Assembly: GCA_977006965.1 (NCBI GenBank)
Contig: OZ345355.1
Span: 2,232,001 to 2,296,000 of the forward strand
Length of the DNA stretch: 64,000 nt
Direction of reading: 5' to 3'
Source of the DNA: Phymatolithon calcareum
Lineage: Eukaryota; Rhodophyta; Florideophyceae; Hapalidiales
In this document: one piece after another, positions 51,581 to 61,952 of the stretch
How positions within the stretch are numbered: the first letter of the stretch is position 1
Layout of the letters: each line of letters begins with the position of its first letter
The notes under the pieces: model-generated
The model's database searches: none
Seen by the model: the letters and a program-made list of their open reading frames with translations, nothing else
Told to the model about the DNA's origin: nothing
Program-made: the position numbers and the translations under genes

Positions 51581-53761
51581 TACGAGAAACTCCAGCGGCT
51601 CGTAACCAAACCGTGGACAAACAAGCACCGCCGACCGCCACGCTTTAAACCATTCTGGACGCGAAATCTGGACCGAATGGCAAAAGAGAGAACCCGCCTG
51701 TACCGGAAAGCCAAGAAGACAATGAGAACGGAGGACTGGAAAACTTACAAGAAGTTCCGAAACGAAATGCGCGCTGCAGTACGAAAGGCGAAACCCGGGC
51801 AGTATACCAAAGACATCGATGATGTTGAAGATCAGTCACCCCGCAAAGCCATGGAGACGCTGAGCAAAATCTTAAGATGTAAGCGGAAACGAAGAGGAAA
51901 TAATCGAGCGCTGGGGGCTCCCGTGCGCCCACACATGTTTACAGCCCATATCGCCAACGTATGCAAAACGGAGAAAGCCTGGAACCCTACCCTAAGTCAT
52001 TTAATAGTGTCGAAGACACTTCAGGAAGGGATCAAAAGTGCAGTACGGTGAGCACCACGAGGAAAAGCACTGGGGCCTGACAAGATCGGAGTTGAAATGC
52101 TCCAAGCAAATCCGGAAATGAGTGGGGACCTGATTTTGGCCCAATGGGAGATGTGCGGCAAGTTGAAATGCATCCCGACGGCATGGCGAAGAGCGACGCT
52201 GATGCCGATTTACAAGAAAGGAGTGACAAATGAATCTGGGAACTACAGACCGCTATCACTCCTAAGCCAAGTGCGGAAAATAATTGAATCTGCCATGGAC
52301 ACGGCGATACGCAGCCGGTACAAGTTTCACCACTTCCAATTAGGATTCCAAAGAAATAAGGGGACAGAGCTCGCGATACTAAGGTCCACGAGCACAATGA
52401 AGAAGGGACACCGCTTTGTAGGCGTGCTCGATCTCTCAACGGCTTACGATCAGGTTCCTAGTGACATACTCCAGAAGCGTGTGGACAAATGCCTACCCGC
52501 AGACTTAGCGGAGATGGTCAGATACCTGCTCAAACCATCATGGATAACATCGTCCGGAGACGAGGAAAAGAAGTGGCTCCTTATTGACCGCGGAGTCCCC
52601 CAAGGATCGCCACTGAGCCCCTGCTTGTACAACTTGTTCATGGACACATTCGCGAGAGCAATGGAAAAAGCACCTCAGCATATGTCGAAGCACTCAGCGA
52701 TACTTTTCGCAGAAGACGTGCAGCTCCAAGCCGCTAATTCCGATGGTATGCAATGGCTTTTGGATACGGCGACGAGCTGGGTCACAGAAAATGGAAAGAC
52801 ATGGAACACTAAGAAAGGAAAAAGCGAAGTGCTTATCTATCCTGGATTATTCAAAGGGAAGTTCCGGCTCTCAGGCCAGGAGCTCCACGAAACCCGCCTA
52901 CTGGAATACCTGTGAACTACGATCGAAAACACGGGAGTAACACTCCACGCAACACTAAAGCGCATCAACTCGGCGAAGGGAATCATCATGACACTGAAAG
53001 ACCTGGGAGTTCAAGCGCAAGGACTAGCTACTACCAACAACATAACCATGTACAAGGCTCTTGTGCAATGCAGATGGGAGTACGCGATACACCTCACGCC
53101 ATGGTCAAACTCAGTCGAAGCGCAGATTAACCAAGCGGAGGATCTGTTCTACTCTGTTGCCTTCGGTAACTTCGCGAAACGATTGCACGCCCGAATGCGA
53201 GCCCTCTGCAGAATTACTCCACCTAAGATAAGAAGAGCGCAACTCGGAGAGCACTTCGCACAGAGGCTTCTACAAGGGAAGGACGAAATCGAGAAGGAAG
53301 CAAATTACGCAGGAAAAGGAGGGGACATACAGCAAGCAGAGAGGGATATCCGCTATCTGCAGGAGCATGAGCTCCTAAGAGGCAGTACCGAGCGAGCCGT
53401 ACGAGGGCTGGTGACCCAAAAACACGAGAGCCACCGCCGACGACAGGAATGGATTGAAAAGGAGGAAGAAAAAGAGAGAAAAATTACCGTCGATACTAAG
53501 GAGAAAGTAAGCCCTGTACTCCAAATTCGATCCAGGAAGCACCGACTCCTAGCAGTCAAGTGGTTCTTTGGTCGCTTCCCACCATGAAGAGCAGAGTCGT
53601 ACATTGAACATTTCAACGAGGTCGCAGAAGAGAATCTGAAAACTCTACAACGAAATTTAACAAGTCCAAAAGCAGAAGAATCTTGGGAAAAAGGGACGAA
53701 ACCGGCGATTGACAAACTTTCAGCCTTGGAAATCCATATGCTAGAAGAAATGATAGTGTAA
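51581..53761 (+). pseudogene. LINE-D reverse transcriptase, three in-frame TGA
   Basis: One frame, continuous with the endonuclease from 51044, to TAA at 53759-53761. Linker TRNLDRMAKERTRLY, RT blocks GPDKIGVEMLQANP, YRPLSLLSQVRKII, QLGFQRNKGTELAIL, VLDLSTAYDQVPS, RGVPQGSPLSPCLYNLFMD and ILFAEDVQLQA. The last is the catalytic box, where F-A-D-D has become F-A-E-D. Then RLLEYL, LVQCRWEYAIHLTPW, FFGRFPP. TGA at 52049-52051 (CGA in the other copy), 52913-52915 (GGA there) and 53585-53587 (CGA there). No frameshift and no TAA/TAG inside. Confidence 0.88.
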
Positions 53762-53861
53762 CGTGATCTGATTGGGCAGTATGAACGGGAAGCTGCTCTG
53801 GTGTTGGTGAATACCGGCGTTGAGGGCTTCTAAAATAAAAACCTACGATTTCCCCCTCTTA

Positions 53862-54145
53862 TGTCTGGTATTCTATCTGAGTCTCTAGCGTGTACGCGAT
53901 TGTTTTTGATTGCTCTTCATAACAATTTTCGAGATGTCGCTTCTTCTTTTGGAACAGGTCTTCTTCATTCTGTCTCGATGATGCTTTTGCTGAAGAGCAA
54001 AATGTCATCTAGTGACTTCTCAGTTGCCGCTCTGTCTTCTTCCTTGAGTTCATAGGCTGACAAGATCCAGGGTCTCCATGTGCTGCCTGACTTTGTTTCC
54101 AAATCTACCTGCCATTAGTGTCGTAGACACTTGGGGAAACCAACA
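53862..54145 (-). mobile_element. LINE-B C-terminal fragment
   Basis: Minus-strand relic of the LINE-B RT end (compare 6724-6900): GETPK-VSTT, RFGNKVRQHMETLD, EKALDDILLFSKSI in broken frames. Confidence 0.65.
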
Positions 54146-54249
54146 GTTTTATTCTCTGCGTCGGACACTTTTCTATATCATACCAAAAGCATTGCTGGAA
54201 ACCTATCAAAAACATGCTGAAGCCGGACAGGTGGACCAGGCCTCACCGT

Positions 54250-54330
54250 AATCTCGATCGCATGAAGAGGTGAATATCTTTTATTTGAAAGTTAACAGCG
54301 CATCTGCAGCCGCTGGGAAAACTTTGCGTA
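54250..54330 (-). mobile_element. LINE-A 3' end, interrupted
   Basis: Reverse complement gives GCAGATGCGCTGTTAACTTT followed by AAATAAAAG, the LINE-A end block. The pogo-like element at 54331 is inserted in it, and the rest probably continues at 55176-55300. Confidence 0.6.
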
Positions 54331-55173
54331 CAGGGGGGGGTCACTATATAATGCCGGGTTATATAGTGCCACCCTGTACTTAGTGCCACCCATTTTGGGC
54401 TGACACGATTATCATATCAAAGACACAGGCTGTGGCTGCTTACAGGTCAATTCCTGGCCGCCATTCTCCTCTTCGTCTCCTCAGCTCACCATCTTCACGC
54501 CGCCGACAGTGATGGGGCACCCAGGGCAGAAGAGAACGCTGCTGACGCTTCAACAAAAGCTTGAAGCACTTCGCATGTTGCCAGCGACGTCATCGAGATA
54601 TTGCGTAAGCTGAAAGTCAGTTTACCGAGTGACGACATCCTGAGAGCTGAAATCGATGATGACGTCAGACACGAGGATGTGGAGCATTGGTTTGAGGTTG
54701 AAGATGATACAGACGTTCAAGAGGCGTTCGTTTCCGATGTTTCGGATATATTGGAGGAGGTTGTAGCCCAAAGCCCAATAGAACCTGATAATGAAAGCGA
54801 AGACGAAGAAGTTTCTGCGGTTATCGCATCTCCCCCAGCTCTCACTGAGCTGCACACCATGTTTCGCCCCCTTCCCGACTCTAGTAGTCATCTTCAACGA
54901 GCATTTCGGGTATTCATAGACGCTATCCGTAAGCAGAACAATGAGAAGCAGAGACAGCTACTTGTCTCAGAGATGTTCAACAAGCGTTCTGAAGATAAAA
55001 CACGCCAGTAAAATCGTTCTCCCCGTTCTCCTTACAACTTCGTTGGGGGGTCACGGCAAACACGCTTACAGTAGTGCGAAACGGTCCCTCAAATTTCATG
55101 TAGTGCGGAACCTAAATAGTGCGCATTTTTTTAGTCTGGTTCTATGTGCCACTATATAGCGACCCCCCCCCTG
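54331..55173 (+). mobile_element. TA-flanked DNA transposon, internally deleted
   Basis: Ends CAGGGGGGGGTCACTATATA and, inverted, CAGGGGGGGGGTCGCTATAT, flanked by TA (54329-54330 and 55174-55175). Subterminal TAGTGCCACCC-type repeats lie at 54377-54401. TA target and the residual C-terminal frame suggest the pogo/Tc1 group. 843 bp. Confidence 0.82.
54601..55011 (+). pseudogene. Probable transposase C-terminal remnant
   Basis: 136 codons, acidic (DDILRAEIDDDVRHEDVEHWFEVEDD, EPDNESEDEEVSAV), then LHTMFRPLPDSSSHLQRAFRVFIDAIRKQN. Lies inside the TA-flanked element. An acidic tail followed by a short helical end is common in pogo/Tigger transposases. No catalytic motif is present, so identification is by context only. 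The in-frame start is unclear. Confidence 0.4.
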
Positions 55174-55386
55174 TAGACGAAACGGTCATGCACAAGTTGA
55201 GTTATTGCCTTATTGGGTTGAACGCGATCTGGCGGGATAACGAAACCTATCCCTGGCCCAAGAAAAGGGAACATGTTTCCAACGCACTCTTTCACGCAAT
55301 GTCGACGAGTTCTTAGGCAAATAGCATTAAGATTCGGACGCAGCCTTAGCATCCTGAGAAACGCATAGAACTACTGTACATCGTAA
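55174..55386. other. Probable LINE-A remnant, no gene
   Basis: Likely the rest of the minus-strand LINE-A tail and flanking DNA, too diverged to delimit. Confidence 0.4.
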
Positions 55387-55735
55387 TTAAGTTGATTTAT
55401 TGAGAAGGTACCATGTGTCCCAACGAAAGGAAAGTCGGCACCTTTCTTAGATGCTCTACTAATCTCGAAATCTCAGTTCCCTTAATAGAAATTACATAGT
55501 ATCTCGGCAATGGCTCAGACCATGTTGGTCTCCTGTGTGGGGGTTCATGTAGGCTTTCTCAGGATGCTGTTGAGTATTCTCACTGCCCATGCTCCTTGTC
55601 TGCCCATTTAATCTATCAGCTTCTGGGATTTCTTGGAAAGATATTTACAAATCATCTTGCGAGAGAACCCTATGCCTGCTTTCTTTCATCCTGACTGCTT
55701 AGTGCGGAAGACCATTCTTGGAAAACAGGAAACTA
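55387..55735 (-). mobile_element. LINE-C 3' fragment
   Basis: TTTATTGAGAAGGTACCATG and TCGGCACCTTTCT, then sequence matching 46913-47125 (CTTTCTTTCATCCT, AGACCATTCTTGGA). Confidence 0.7.
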
Positions 55736-55829
55736 CATCATAACTGAATAAACTGTTTCGGAGCAATACGAGCACATCACGACTGGCTTTCTGAGAACCT
55801 CAGAAAAGAGAAACCAGAAGGCATCAAAG

Positions 55830-57360
55830 TTTTTAGTTAGTAGTCTTGCTCGTAGTCGTAAATACCCAGCTTATGAACGTCCTCCTGAGCCCTGCGACGG
55901 GACCAATTGATGGCGGTGATAATGGCTCCAACAATAGTCGCACCGGCGCCGATGACCGGGCCAAGCCATACCCAAATACGCGGTCCGACGCCATCCGGAA
56001 CACCCGACGGACTATTCGATTCCGCTGGCCCTGCGGTTGGGGACTCCTTCAATGCCTCGCGGTAAAGACAACCGCTAGTGCTATTATTCCCCATTAGGAA
56101 GTACTTTACACCTTTAGTGCGGCTGAACGTGAACCCCCAAATTTTCACCCGGACGTCTTCTAGAGGTTGTGAGAAAGAAACCCAGATGTCAAGCTGGCGA
56201 TATTCCTGGCATTTCAATTCCTCTGTGTGGCCCTCCACTCGGTATCCAAGCTTTTCGTTGATATGGTTACTATAATTTTTGTGACCATGCCTTACAAAAA
56301 GATGAAACCTTCCGATCGAACAGGGCATCCCATCGAAGTTGATATTTTGCGCTAAGAGATATCTGTTAGTTTTACCGATCTCCGCTGTGTCTCCGCACAA
56401 ATCTCTGTTCTTGTACCCTCGCTCCAATGTGTACCTGCCCTCGATATCCCGGATTGACAACCCGGCGATGGAGGCGCACAGTAGATTCAGAAGCAGAAGG
56501 GCACATGGGAGAAGCTGAAGGGGACAGAGAGACGAGCGCGCCATCGCACGGCGGCGGAGAGGTTAAAGGGAGCACTGTGCGGGATGTGGACGCCGGAAAA
56601 CGAACAGCGGCTCACACAAGCACCGAGAATGGACTAGACTGCCGGGAAGAAGACTGCAGCGGATGAAGTGTTATTAATGGTTGCGATTACTTGATCGGTG
56701 GTTATGGATGGGACCGCGGAAAGGACAAAAGCGTAGAAGGGAGTCTCCGAGTACCACCAGCGTGTCCGATCTCGGTGGCGGGACGGATGAAGATGATGCT
56801 GTACGGAGGTACATTCATAGTGACTCTGCATGAATACCCGGGGACTACGTTATTAAAAGTACAGAACATAGTATAGTTCGAAGCTTTGTTGCTTTAATAG
56901 ATTAGAGGGATTGCATTTATGTAATTTCGCTTTCCAAACCTAAGCCTAGAAGGACACTGTTTGTATTCATTCTGATTGCATGAAACTACGATGAAATGTA
57001 GGTGCATGCGCCTTCAGTACATCATCATCGTGATATTCAATCTAAATACGATAATCATAATTAGATTAATTTTCTCACAGTGCCCAGGACCCACCATTTT
57101 GGGGAAGGCAGCAACGATGTTCAGTTGCGTGCACGTACAGCACATCCTAATTTTAGACATGGATCAGTATCGCGTCTGCGTTTATTTCGCAACGATGTTA
57201 TGGAAGCGCAATAAACTGGTACGCGACATTTGGTGTGTCTAAAGGCCACAGCACGTCCATGCTAACCGCCCGTTTCCCTTGAAAGCAATGATGCGTTGAA
57301 GTAACGTTTCACTGAAAATTGGTATATTAGAGCCAAACAGCATTCCCGAGCATATGCGTA
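55830..57360 (+). repeat. Duplicated unit C, copy 2 (uninterrupted)
   Basis: Aligns with the four pieces of copy 1 and serves as the empty site for all three insertions there. Confidence 0.85.
55837..56544 (-). CDS. Secreted/type I membrane protein, intact
   Basis: 235 residues, family not recognised. Residues 1-28 are a signal peptide (LLPCALLLLNLLCASIAG). The ectodomain (29-188) has four Cys (50, 75, 112, 159), which could form two disulphides, and sequons at Asn90 and Asn154. Blocks IRDIEGRYTL, LCGDTAEIGK, MPCSIGRFHLF, LKCQEY and WVSFSQPLEDVRVKIWGF are shared with the broken copy. One membrane span at about 189-212 (WVWLGPVIGAGATIVGAIIT) contains GxxxG-like spacing. A short basic-then-acidic cytoplasmic tail ends GIYDYEQDY. 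The layout suggests a cell-surface receptor or adhesion protein. That is inference. ATG at 56544 is the first in frame and starts the signal peptide. Confidence 0.82.
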   Translation of the reverse strand: MARSSLCPLQLLPCALLLLNLLCASIAGLSIRDIEGRYTLERGYKNRDLCGDTAEIGKTNRYLLAQNINFDGMPCSIGRFHLFVRHGHKNYSNHINEKLGYRVEGHTEELKCQEYRQLDIWVSFSQPLEDVRVKIWGFTFSRTKGVKYFLMGNNSTSGCLYREALKESPTAGPAESNSPSGVPDGVGPRIWVWLGPVIGAGATIVGAIITAINWSRRRAQEDVHKLGIYDYEQDY

Positions 57361-57439
57361 TATTTGTTTTTAATTTTTGCTCTTGGAAGAAGTTTTTGTG
57401 GCACGCGAACACAAAGAGGCATTAGAAGATTTCGTCGAA
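56545..57439. other. Unit C flank, no gene seen
   Basis: 5' flank of the membrane gene (to ~56945) and a conserved unit C stretch (56945-57360) matching 40283-40634 and 46452-46624. No supported gene. Confidence 0.5.
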
Positions 57440-58420
57440 ATGTAGATTGTTTGGACTGGCCCTTATACACGCAGAAGCACTGCGGAAGCAAGGGCATAGC
57501 TTCTTCGCCATCCTGGACCTCAAGGCGGCGTATGACTCTATCCCAAGAGATAGGCTCGCGCAAAGGATAAGAAACGTCCTGGACCCGAGCATACCGGAGT
57601 GGTCATGCTATTCCTGGAGCCGTCCTTTATATTGATGGATGACGGCGAGTGGAACACCATAGACCAAAGCATTGGAATTATTTATATATTTTTAATCTTC
57701 TCCCGGCGCAGTGTCGAGAATAAATAATTTATTGGTGAACGTAGAAGAAATAAATTATTGTATTCAAGTTCAGTGAGGAATAAATAACTGGTTATTCCCA
57801 ATTATTGGATCCCTCTCGGATCGAAAAACTGAGGAGTCCGCAACCGACACGTAATGCGCTATCGATGGCCAACATGTCACAGTCGGGCGTTAACGCCCGA
57901 CTGGCATTATTCACTTGAGAATTCTCTAGTGAATAATGCTTCCAAATAAATACAATAATTGTCGCAACCACGACGATCTCAATATATACAATAAATATTC
58001 GCGACTCAGGAATAAATTATTGAAACAATTATTTAAATAATTACAATAGCAGCTATTTTTTTCCAATGCTTTGCCATAGACCGTGTCTGTATAACATCTA
58101 TATGGACACTTTCGTCATGCAGTTTGACTCGATCCCGGTGAGCGTGTCTAATGAGCCTTCAAGCTTTTCGCAGGAATCGTCAAGGCATCCGCCAGAACAG
58201 CGGAGGAGCTCCAAAGGTTCCTCGACGTGGAATCAGAATGGGCATTGAGTAACAGAATGACATGGAATATGACAAAAAGAGCGGTACTCCGGACTAGGGC
58301 GTTTATCACGGCGAGTTTTCGATTATCTGGGCGTGTCCTCAAGAAGTTAAGGGAAGTGAAATATCTGGGAGTAACAATTACCGCGGACGGGGTCACAGTG
58401 TACGTGTGGGAGTTCTCAAG
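57440..58420 (+). mobile_element. LINE-A RT fragment, split by a MITE
   Basis: 57446-57656 gives LALIHAEALRKQGHSFFAILDLKAAYDSIPRDRLAQ and DGEWNTID. After the MITE, 58082-58420 gives CLYNIYMDTF, FAGIVKASA (catalytic FADD degenerate), RMTWNM and LREVKYLGVTITADG. The VPQGSP box between them is deleted. Confidence 0.78.
57665..58073. mobile_element. hAT-type MITE, 409 bp, highly palindromic
   Basis: Perfect 13-bp inverted ends CAAAGCATTGGAA / TTCCAATGCTTTG, flanked by the 8-bp repeat CCATAGAC (57657-57664 and 58074-58081). Interior AT-rich with many AATAAAT motifs. 57881-57902 is a perfect 22-bp palindrome (AGTCGGGCGTT and complement), and 57904-57939 is a 36-bp palindrome with one mismatch. No coding capacity. 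Confidence 0.88.
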
Positions 58421-58439
58421 CTGACTGCTTTGACAAGAT

Positions 58440-58790
58440 GCACGAATAATTCGTCCCGAGCCAAGTGCTATGGCGTCACACAGTGCACCACGAAATAAAT
58501 TCTATTTCGTCCCCGCAGAAGCTTCTCATGGCCCAGAATGCTATTTAACGCACGGATAAATTGAAGATTACCGGTCGGCCATCGGTCCTGTGTCGCTTGT
58601 GATGCACATTCAACCTTCTATGGCCTTTGTTTACACGTCAAACCAACGCCAGAATCAATCCTTGCTGACGTACCTGAACGAAACGTGAAAGCCGCAGTCA
58701 AACTCGGTATTGATAGTATGGAATGGAAAAAACTTATGCCCTCGAATCACTGCTAGGCCCATTAGGGGAAAATGCAATCTGATCTGTCCT
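58440..58790 (+). mobile_element. RTE-like 3' fragment
   Basis: CCCTCGAATCACTGCTAGGC and CCATTAGGGGAAAA match 3450-3482. Upstream ESIL-ADVP and AAVKLGIDSMEWKKL parallels ESIFGDLPSLDVQTAVQLA-NRIEWKTL. Confidence 0.72.
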
Positions 58791-60760
58791 TGTTGCTCGT
58801 CAAGATTTGAAACTCAATCACACAGCTGTGCTAGTGTCTATTTTACGGAAATTTTCCCTCAAATGAGGGAAGAGATTCATTTAATTTTTTGCTCATGAAA
58901 GTTACTCGCTATCAAGCGCATCAAGAGCGCCAAGGTCATAGATGTCTTCAGCATGCTTAGTGAAGCAATTCCTAACAGTAGAAATGTCGCAAATGTATAT
59001 TGTGGCACTATCAAGCGTATTACATAGTGAGAACACTATGGTCGAGGTCTTGCATTCTCAAACTCTGCAGTTGTTTTGCACAACAAAATTTGTCATTATG
59101 ACCTCTGAAAGTATCATTTTACTTTTCTCAGGGGTAGCGTGGCTTCCAACACTGCTCTCGAATGCAAATGTACGCTCTGGCGCAACTGAACGTCGACAAG
59201 TAATGCGCGTGTCAAATGCTATCGATGAGTTGCTCTTCCGGCACTTCACAAAACCTTCACTGCGTTATGTGCTGCTGACACTCTGCATGGTCACCAGAGA
59301 ATAACAACTAGCTAACAACCTAGAAAATCGCCAGAAGAGTTAGATGGCCCCTATGAACTATAAGCGCACTTGTTGAATGTCTACAGAGTCAGTACGCACT
59401 AAGTATGAATCCACACATGCAATGCGCCTTATACCGGCATACGCGGCCATGAGGCAGCACAGAACTACCATTCCGTAGGCAATCTCGCCTTCAAAATCTC
59501 TTTGACACAGTGTGCTTTCTGTGGTCATTCGTGGGATCGACATAATCTTGACCGAGGTGACCAGCGGTACTGCGCAGAGTATATGTCGCCTAATTCACTT
59601 GATTTCACTCTGCATGAAATCAACCGGAGGTATTCTGCCACCTTCATCACTGTTTCGAAAGAAGAAGGGCCGGGAAGATACTTCTTCGGCCTGGTAGACC
59701 TCCAGAAAGCGCTCTCAGCGCCGAACTCAACTCTTGCCATGAGGACGAGTCTCTGTAACTGCAGTCTCTTTTCCACCCTTCTTCTCAGCTTAGCGGGCGT
59801 CCAAGCAGCGAGTTTTCGGGGATAACATGGAGAAACATCGTCACCACGCAATCGTACTTCGAATGAAGTCCAATACCACAATTCTCGGATAAGAAGTCTC
59901 TGTTTAGAGAGCGAATTTTCCACAACTGAGAGTAAAATCGTCTCTAAAACGGACATATAACTTCCGTTTGTACATTGAGACCCAATGAGCGGACGTATTC
60001 GGCTCGCGGTCGGGCGTGATGACATCAAGTTCCCGGTGCGATGTTTGGTCTCAAGGGCTCTGTAAGACTTAGGCAAGAGTGCTCGGAAGAGGGCGTTTAG
60101 AGCTTCTGAATGTTTATCGAAGCTTGTATGCCCTTCTGAGGAGCATGTGATCTCGACTGTAGACGATAAACAGGCGTTTCGCGATGAAGATTGGCAAGGA
60201 TGATCACTGTAAGCAGGCCTAGGCTATACCGCGCTTTTGCCGGTGTTGGCTCGGTTCAAGCTGCTCAGCGTCTGTAATGTCAACGACAGCGTTCTCTGCC
60301 TTGACGTTGACAATGTGGACTGTCTTAATCTTAGTCTTCTTCAATGGATGACGAATCAGAACCTATTTCATACGATGTGACATGCTCGCGCGACCATTGA
60401 TTTTTCCCCGAGTACATTCTGAACCATACTACTCACCTTTTTTGACTCCGAAATGGCTCCGCATAGTCTGAAGCACTCTGATAGACCGCCTACAGATGCT
60501 GTCTTGGTGTGCACTGATGTACCGACCGCGCGCGGCCGGTGTTTTTCTCCTGGAATGGCAGGTCTGAAACTTCTGAGTGACCAACATATTTTCGTTTCTA
60601 GCACCGAACGAAGCGAATTTAAGGTAGTAGTGTGGGTACTACTCCCACAGAACATGAGCCAGGCTTTACGTATATGGCATGAGCGATCTGTTTCGAATTT
60701 GCTTTATGGATTTTTTTGAGCTTTCAAATCGCCCCTCAATTGAGGGGGTTCGTAAAATAG
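58791..60760. other. Intergenic, only weak frames
   Basis: About 2 kb without a recognised gene or element. The longest frame is 59525-60076 on the minus strand (183 codons, Arg/Ser/Leu-rich, no signal peptide or known motif), overlapped by a 107-codon plus-strand frame at 59502-59825. I cannot decide whether either is real. A short inverted repeat TGTCAACG/CGTTGACA flanks 60276-60313. Confidence 0.4.
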
Positions 60761-60767
60761 ACACTAG
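60732..60767. mobile_element. End of a MITE related to the 91-bp MITE
   Basis: CCCCTCAATTGAGGGG (60732-60747, palindromic) followed by CGTAAAATAGACA-CTAG, resembling the right end at 40250-40286. The other end was not found. Confidence 0.45.
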
Positions 60768-61095
60768 CGTCATCGAAGATGAGTACAGAAATTGAGTTTG
60801 AGTGCAAGAGACACAAAGGAGCTCTTGTTGGGAGAGAATTACGAATCAAGAACGTGTTGAGAAGCCAGAGGAGGGCGATATATGTTGATTTATTTTAAAA
60901 GCACCCAAGACCTCACTGTGAATAACGGGGCAGCTTCTCAATTGCTTCTAACTTACCACATTCTATTTTCCTAACATTTCCTTAATTCGAGTTTGAAGCC
61001 AGAGGACTTTAGCTTAGAGAATATCGCGAGAGCTGCCCCGTTACTCCAAGGTGAGGCTTTGGGAGCTGTCAAAATAAAATCATCAAATCTCCCCC
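60768..61095 (+). repeat. Single copy of the 157-bp repeat, interrupted
   Basis: Matches the tandem units at 33963-34276. A 122-bp insert (60873-60994) lies between copies of GAAGCCAGAGGA (60861-60872 and 60995-61006). Read on the minus strand the insert ends GCTTTTAAAATAAATC, like a truncated LINE tail. Confidence 0.75.
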
Positions 61096-61952
61096 ACACC
61101 CCTAAAGGATGCCGGGGCGGTTCCCCTCGTGTAGTGGTATTGGCTTTCTTATGAGCACGGACTATGGACAGGCTAGATGCGGGGGGTTGGTCGGTTGTGG
61201 TTGTAAGGTTTCATCGATCTGTGGTGGTCGATAGTTGTTGTGAAGTGGTATCGGACTGCTCGCTCGGTTTGGGAAGCTGCTACGCTAAGGTTAACTCGCG
61301 GCTGTTCTTCGCGGTTGGGCAGCTGCCCTGTTTCTGGTGCTATCTGGCGCTTGCGCTGTTACGTGTGATTGTATTGTATTTTGCATTTTCCGCCAAGTGA
61401 GCTTTGTAGCGGTTTCAGGTCTCATCGGCATTGAAGAATAAAGAGAAGAACTCGGAGTTTCTATAGATGATCAAACGAACTCCTGTGCACGATTTTGCAA
61501 CTTGCAGTGTTACAGGACCGAAGACACAAAGTTGACGTCAATTGCAATATTCATTCTGATGTATCAAAGGGAGCGAAATCTAATACGTTGAGAGTGGCTG
61601 CAGATGGCTGCAACGAAAACTTTCCGGTGACCTTCAGGTTTCAATTTCGGGGCGGCTTTTGAAGCCACAAGGACGAAAAGCGTAATTTCTGCCATTGATG
61701 TCATCGAGAGAGCGCTTCGAGGAGCAGAACAGAATCGAATCTTGGAGCAATACGATTTCGCTGTTGCACCAATTCCCAGTGTGATTCTCCGGCGCACGGT
61801 TTTGACGTCATCATGCGGGCAATTTGTGGGGAAATGCTAACGTCTACTGCGGACTTCATGAATCTGACATATTGAGTGAGCAAGCACTTGATGCTTCTTA
61901 AAGCATCGGTGACTTAGACTCAGGAATCCTTTCCTTCGTAAGGAAAACATTC

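Larger units (their letters stand above)
50828..53846 (+). mobile_element. LINE-D, longest copy (endonuclease and RT)
   Basis: Plus strand, from the endonuclease start to the AT-rich 3' end (CTAAAATAAAAACC at about 53830). The minus-strand copy 20626-22890 is its truncated relative. Confidence 0.85.

Noticed and set aside
4809-53587. TGA as a reassigned sense codon
   Set aside because: The replaced residues differ (Arg, Gly, Trp) and frames such as 2421 and 42605 end in TGA as plausible true stops. Mutation explains it better.
59525-60076. 183-codon minus-strand frame as a gene
   Set aside because: No motif, signal peptide or neighbouring support, and an overlapping frame on the other strand. 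Kept only as a note in the intergenic entry.
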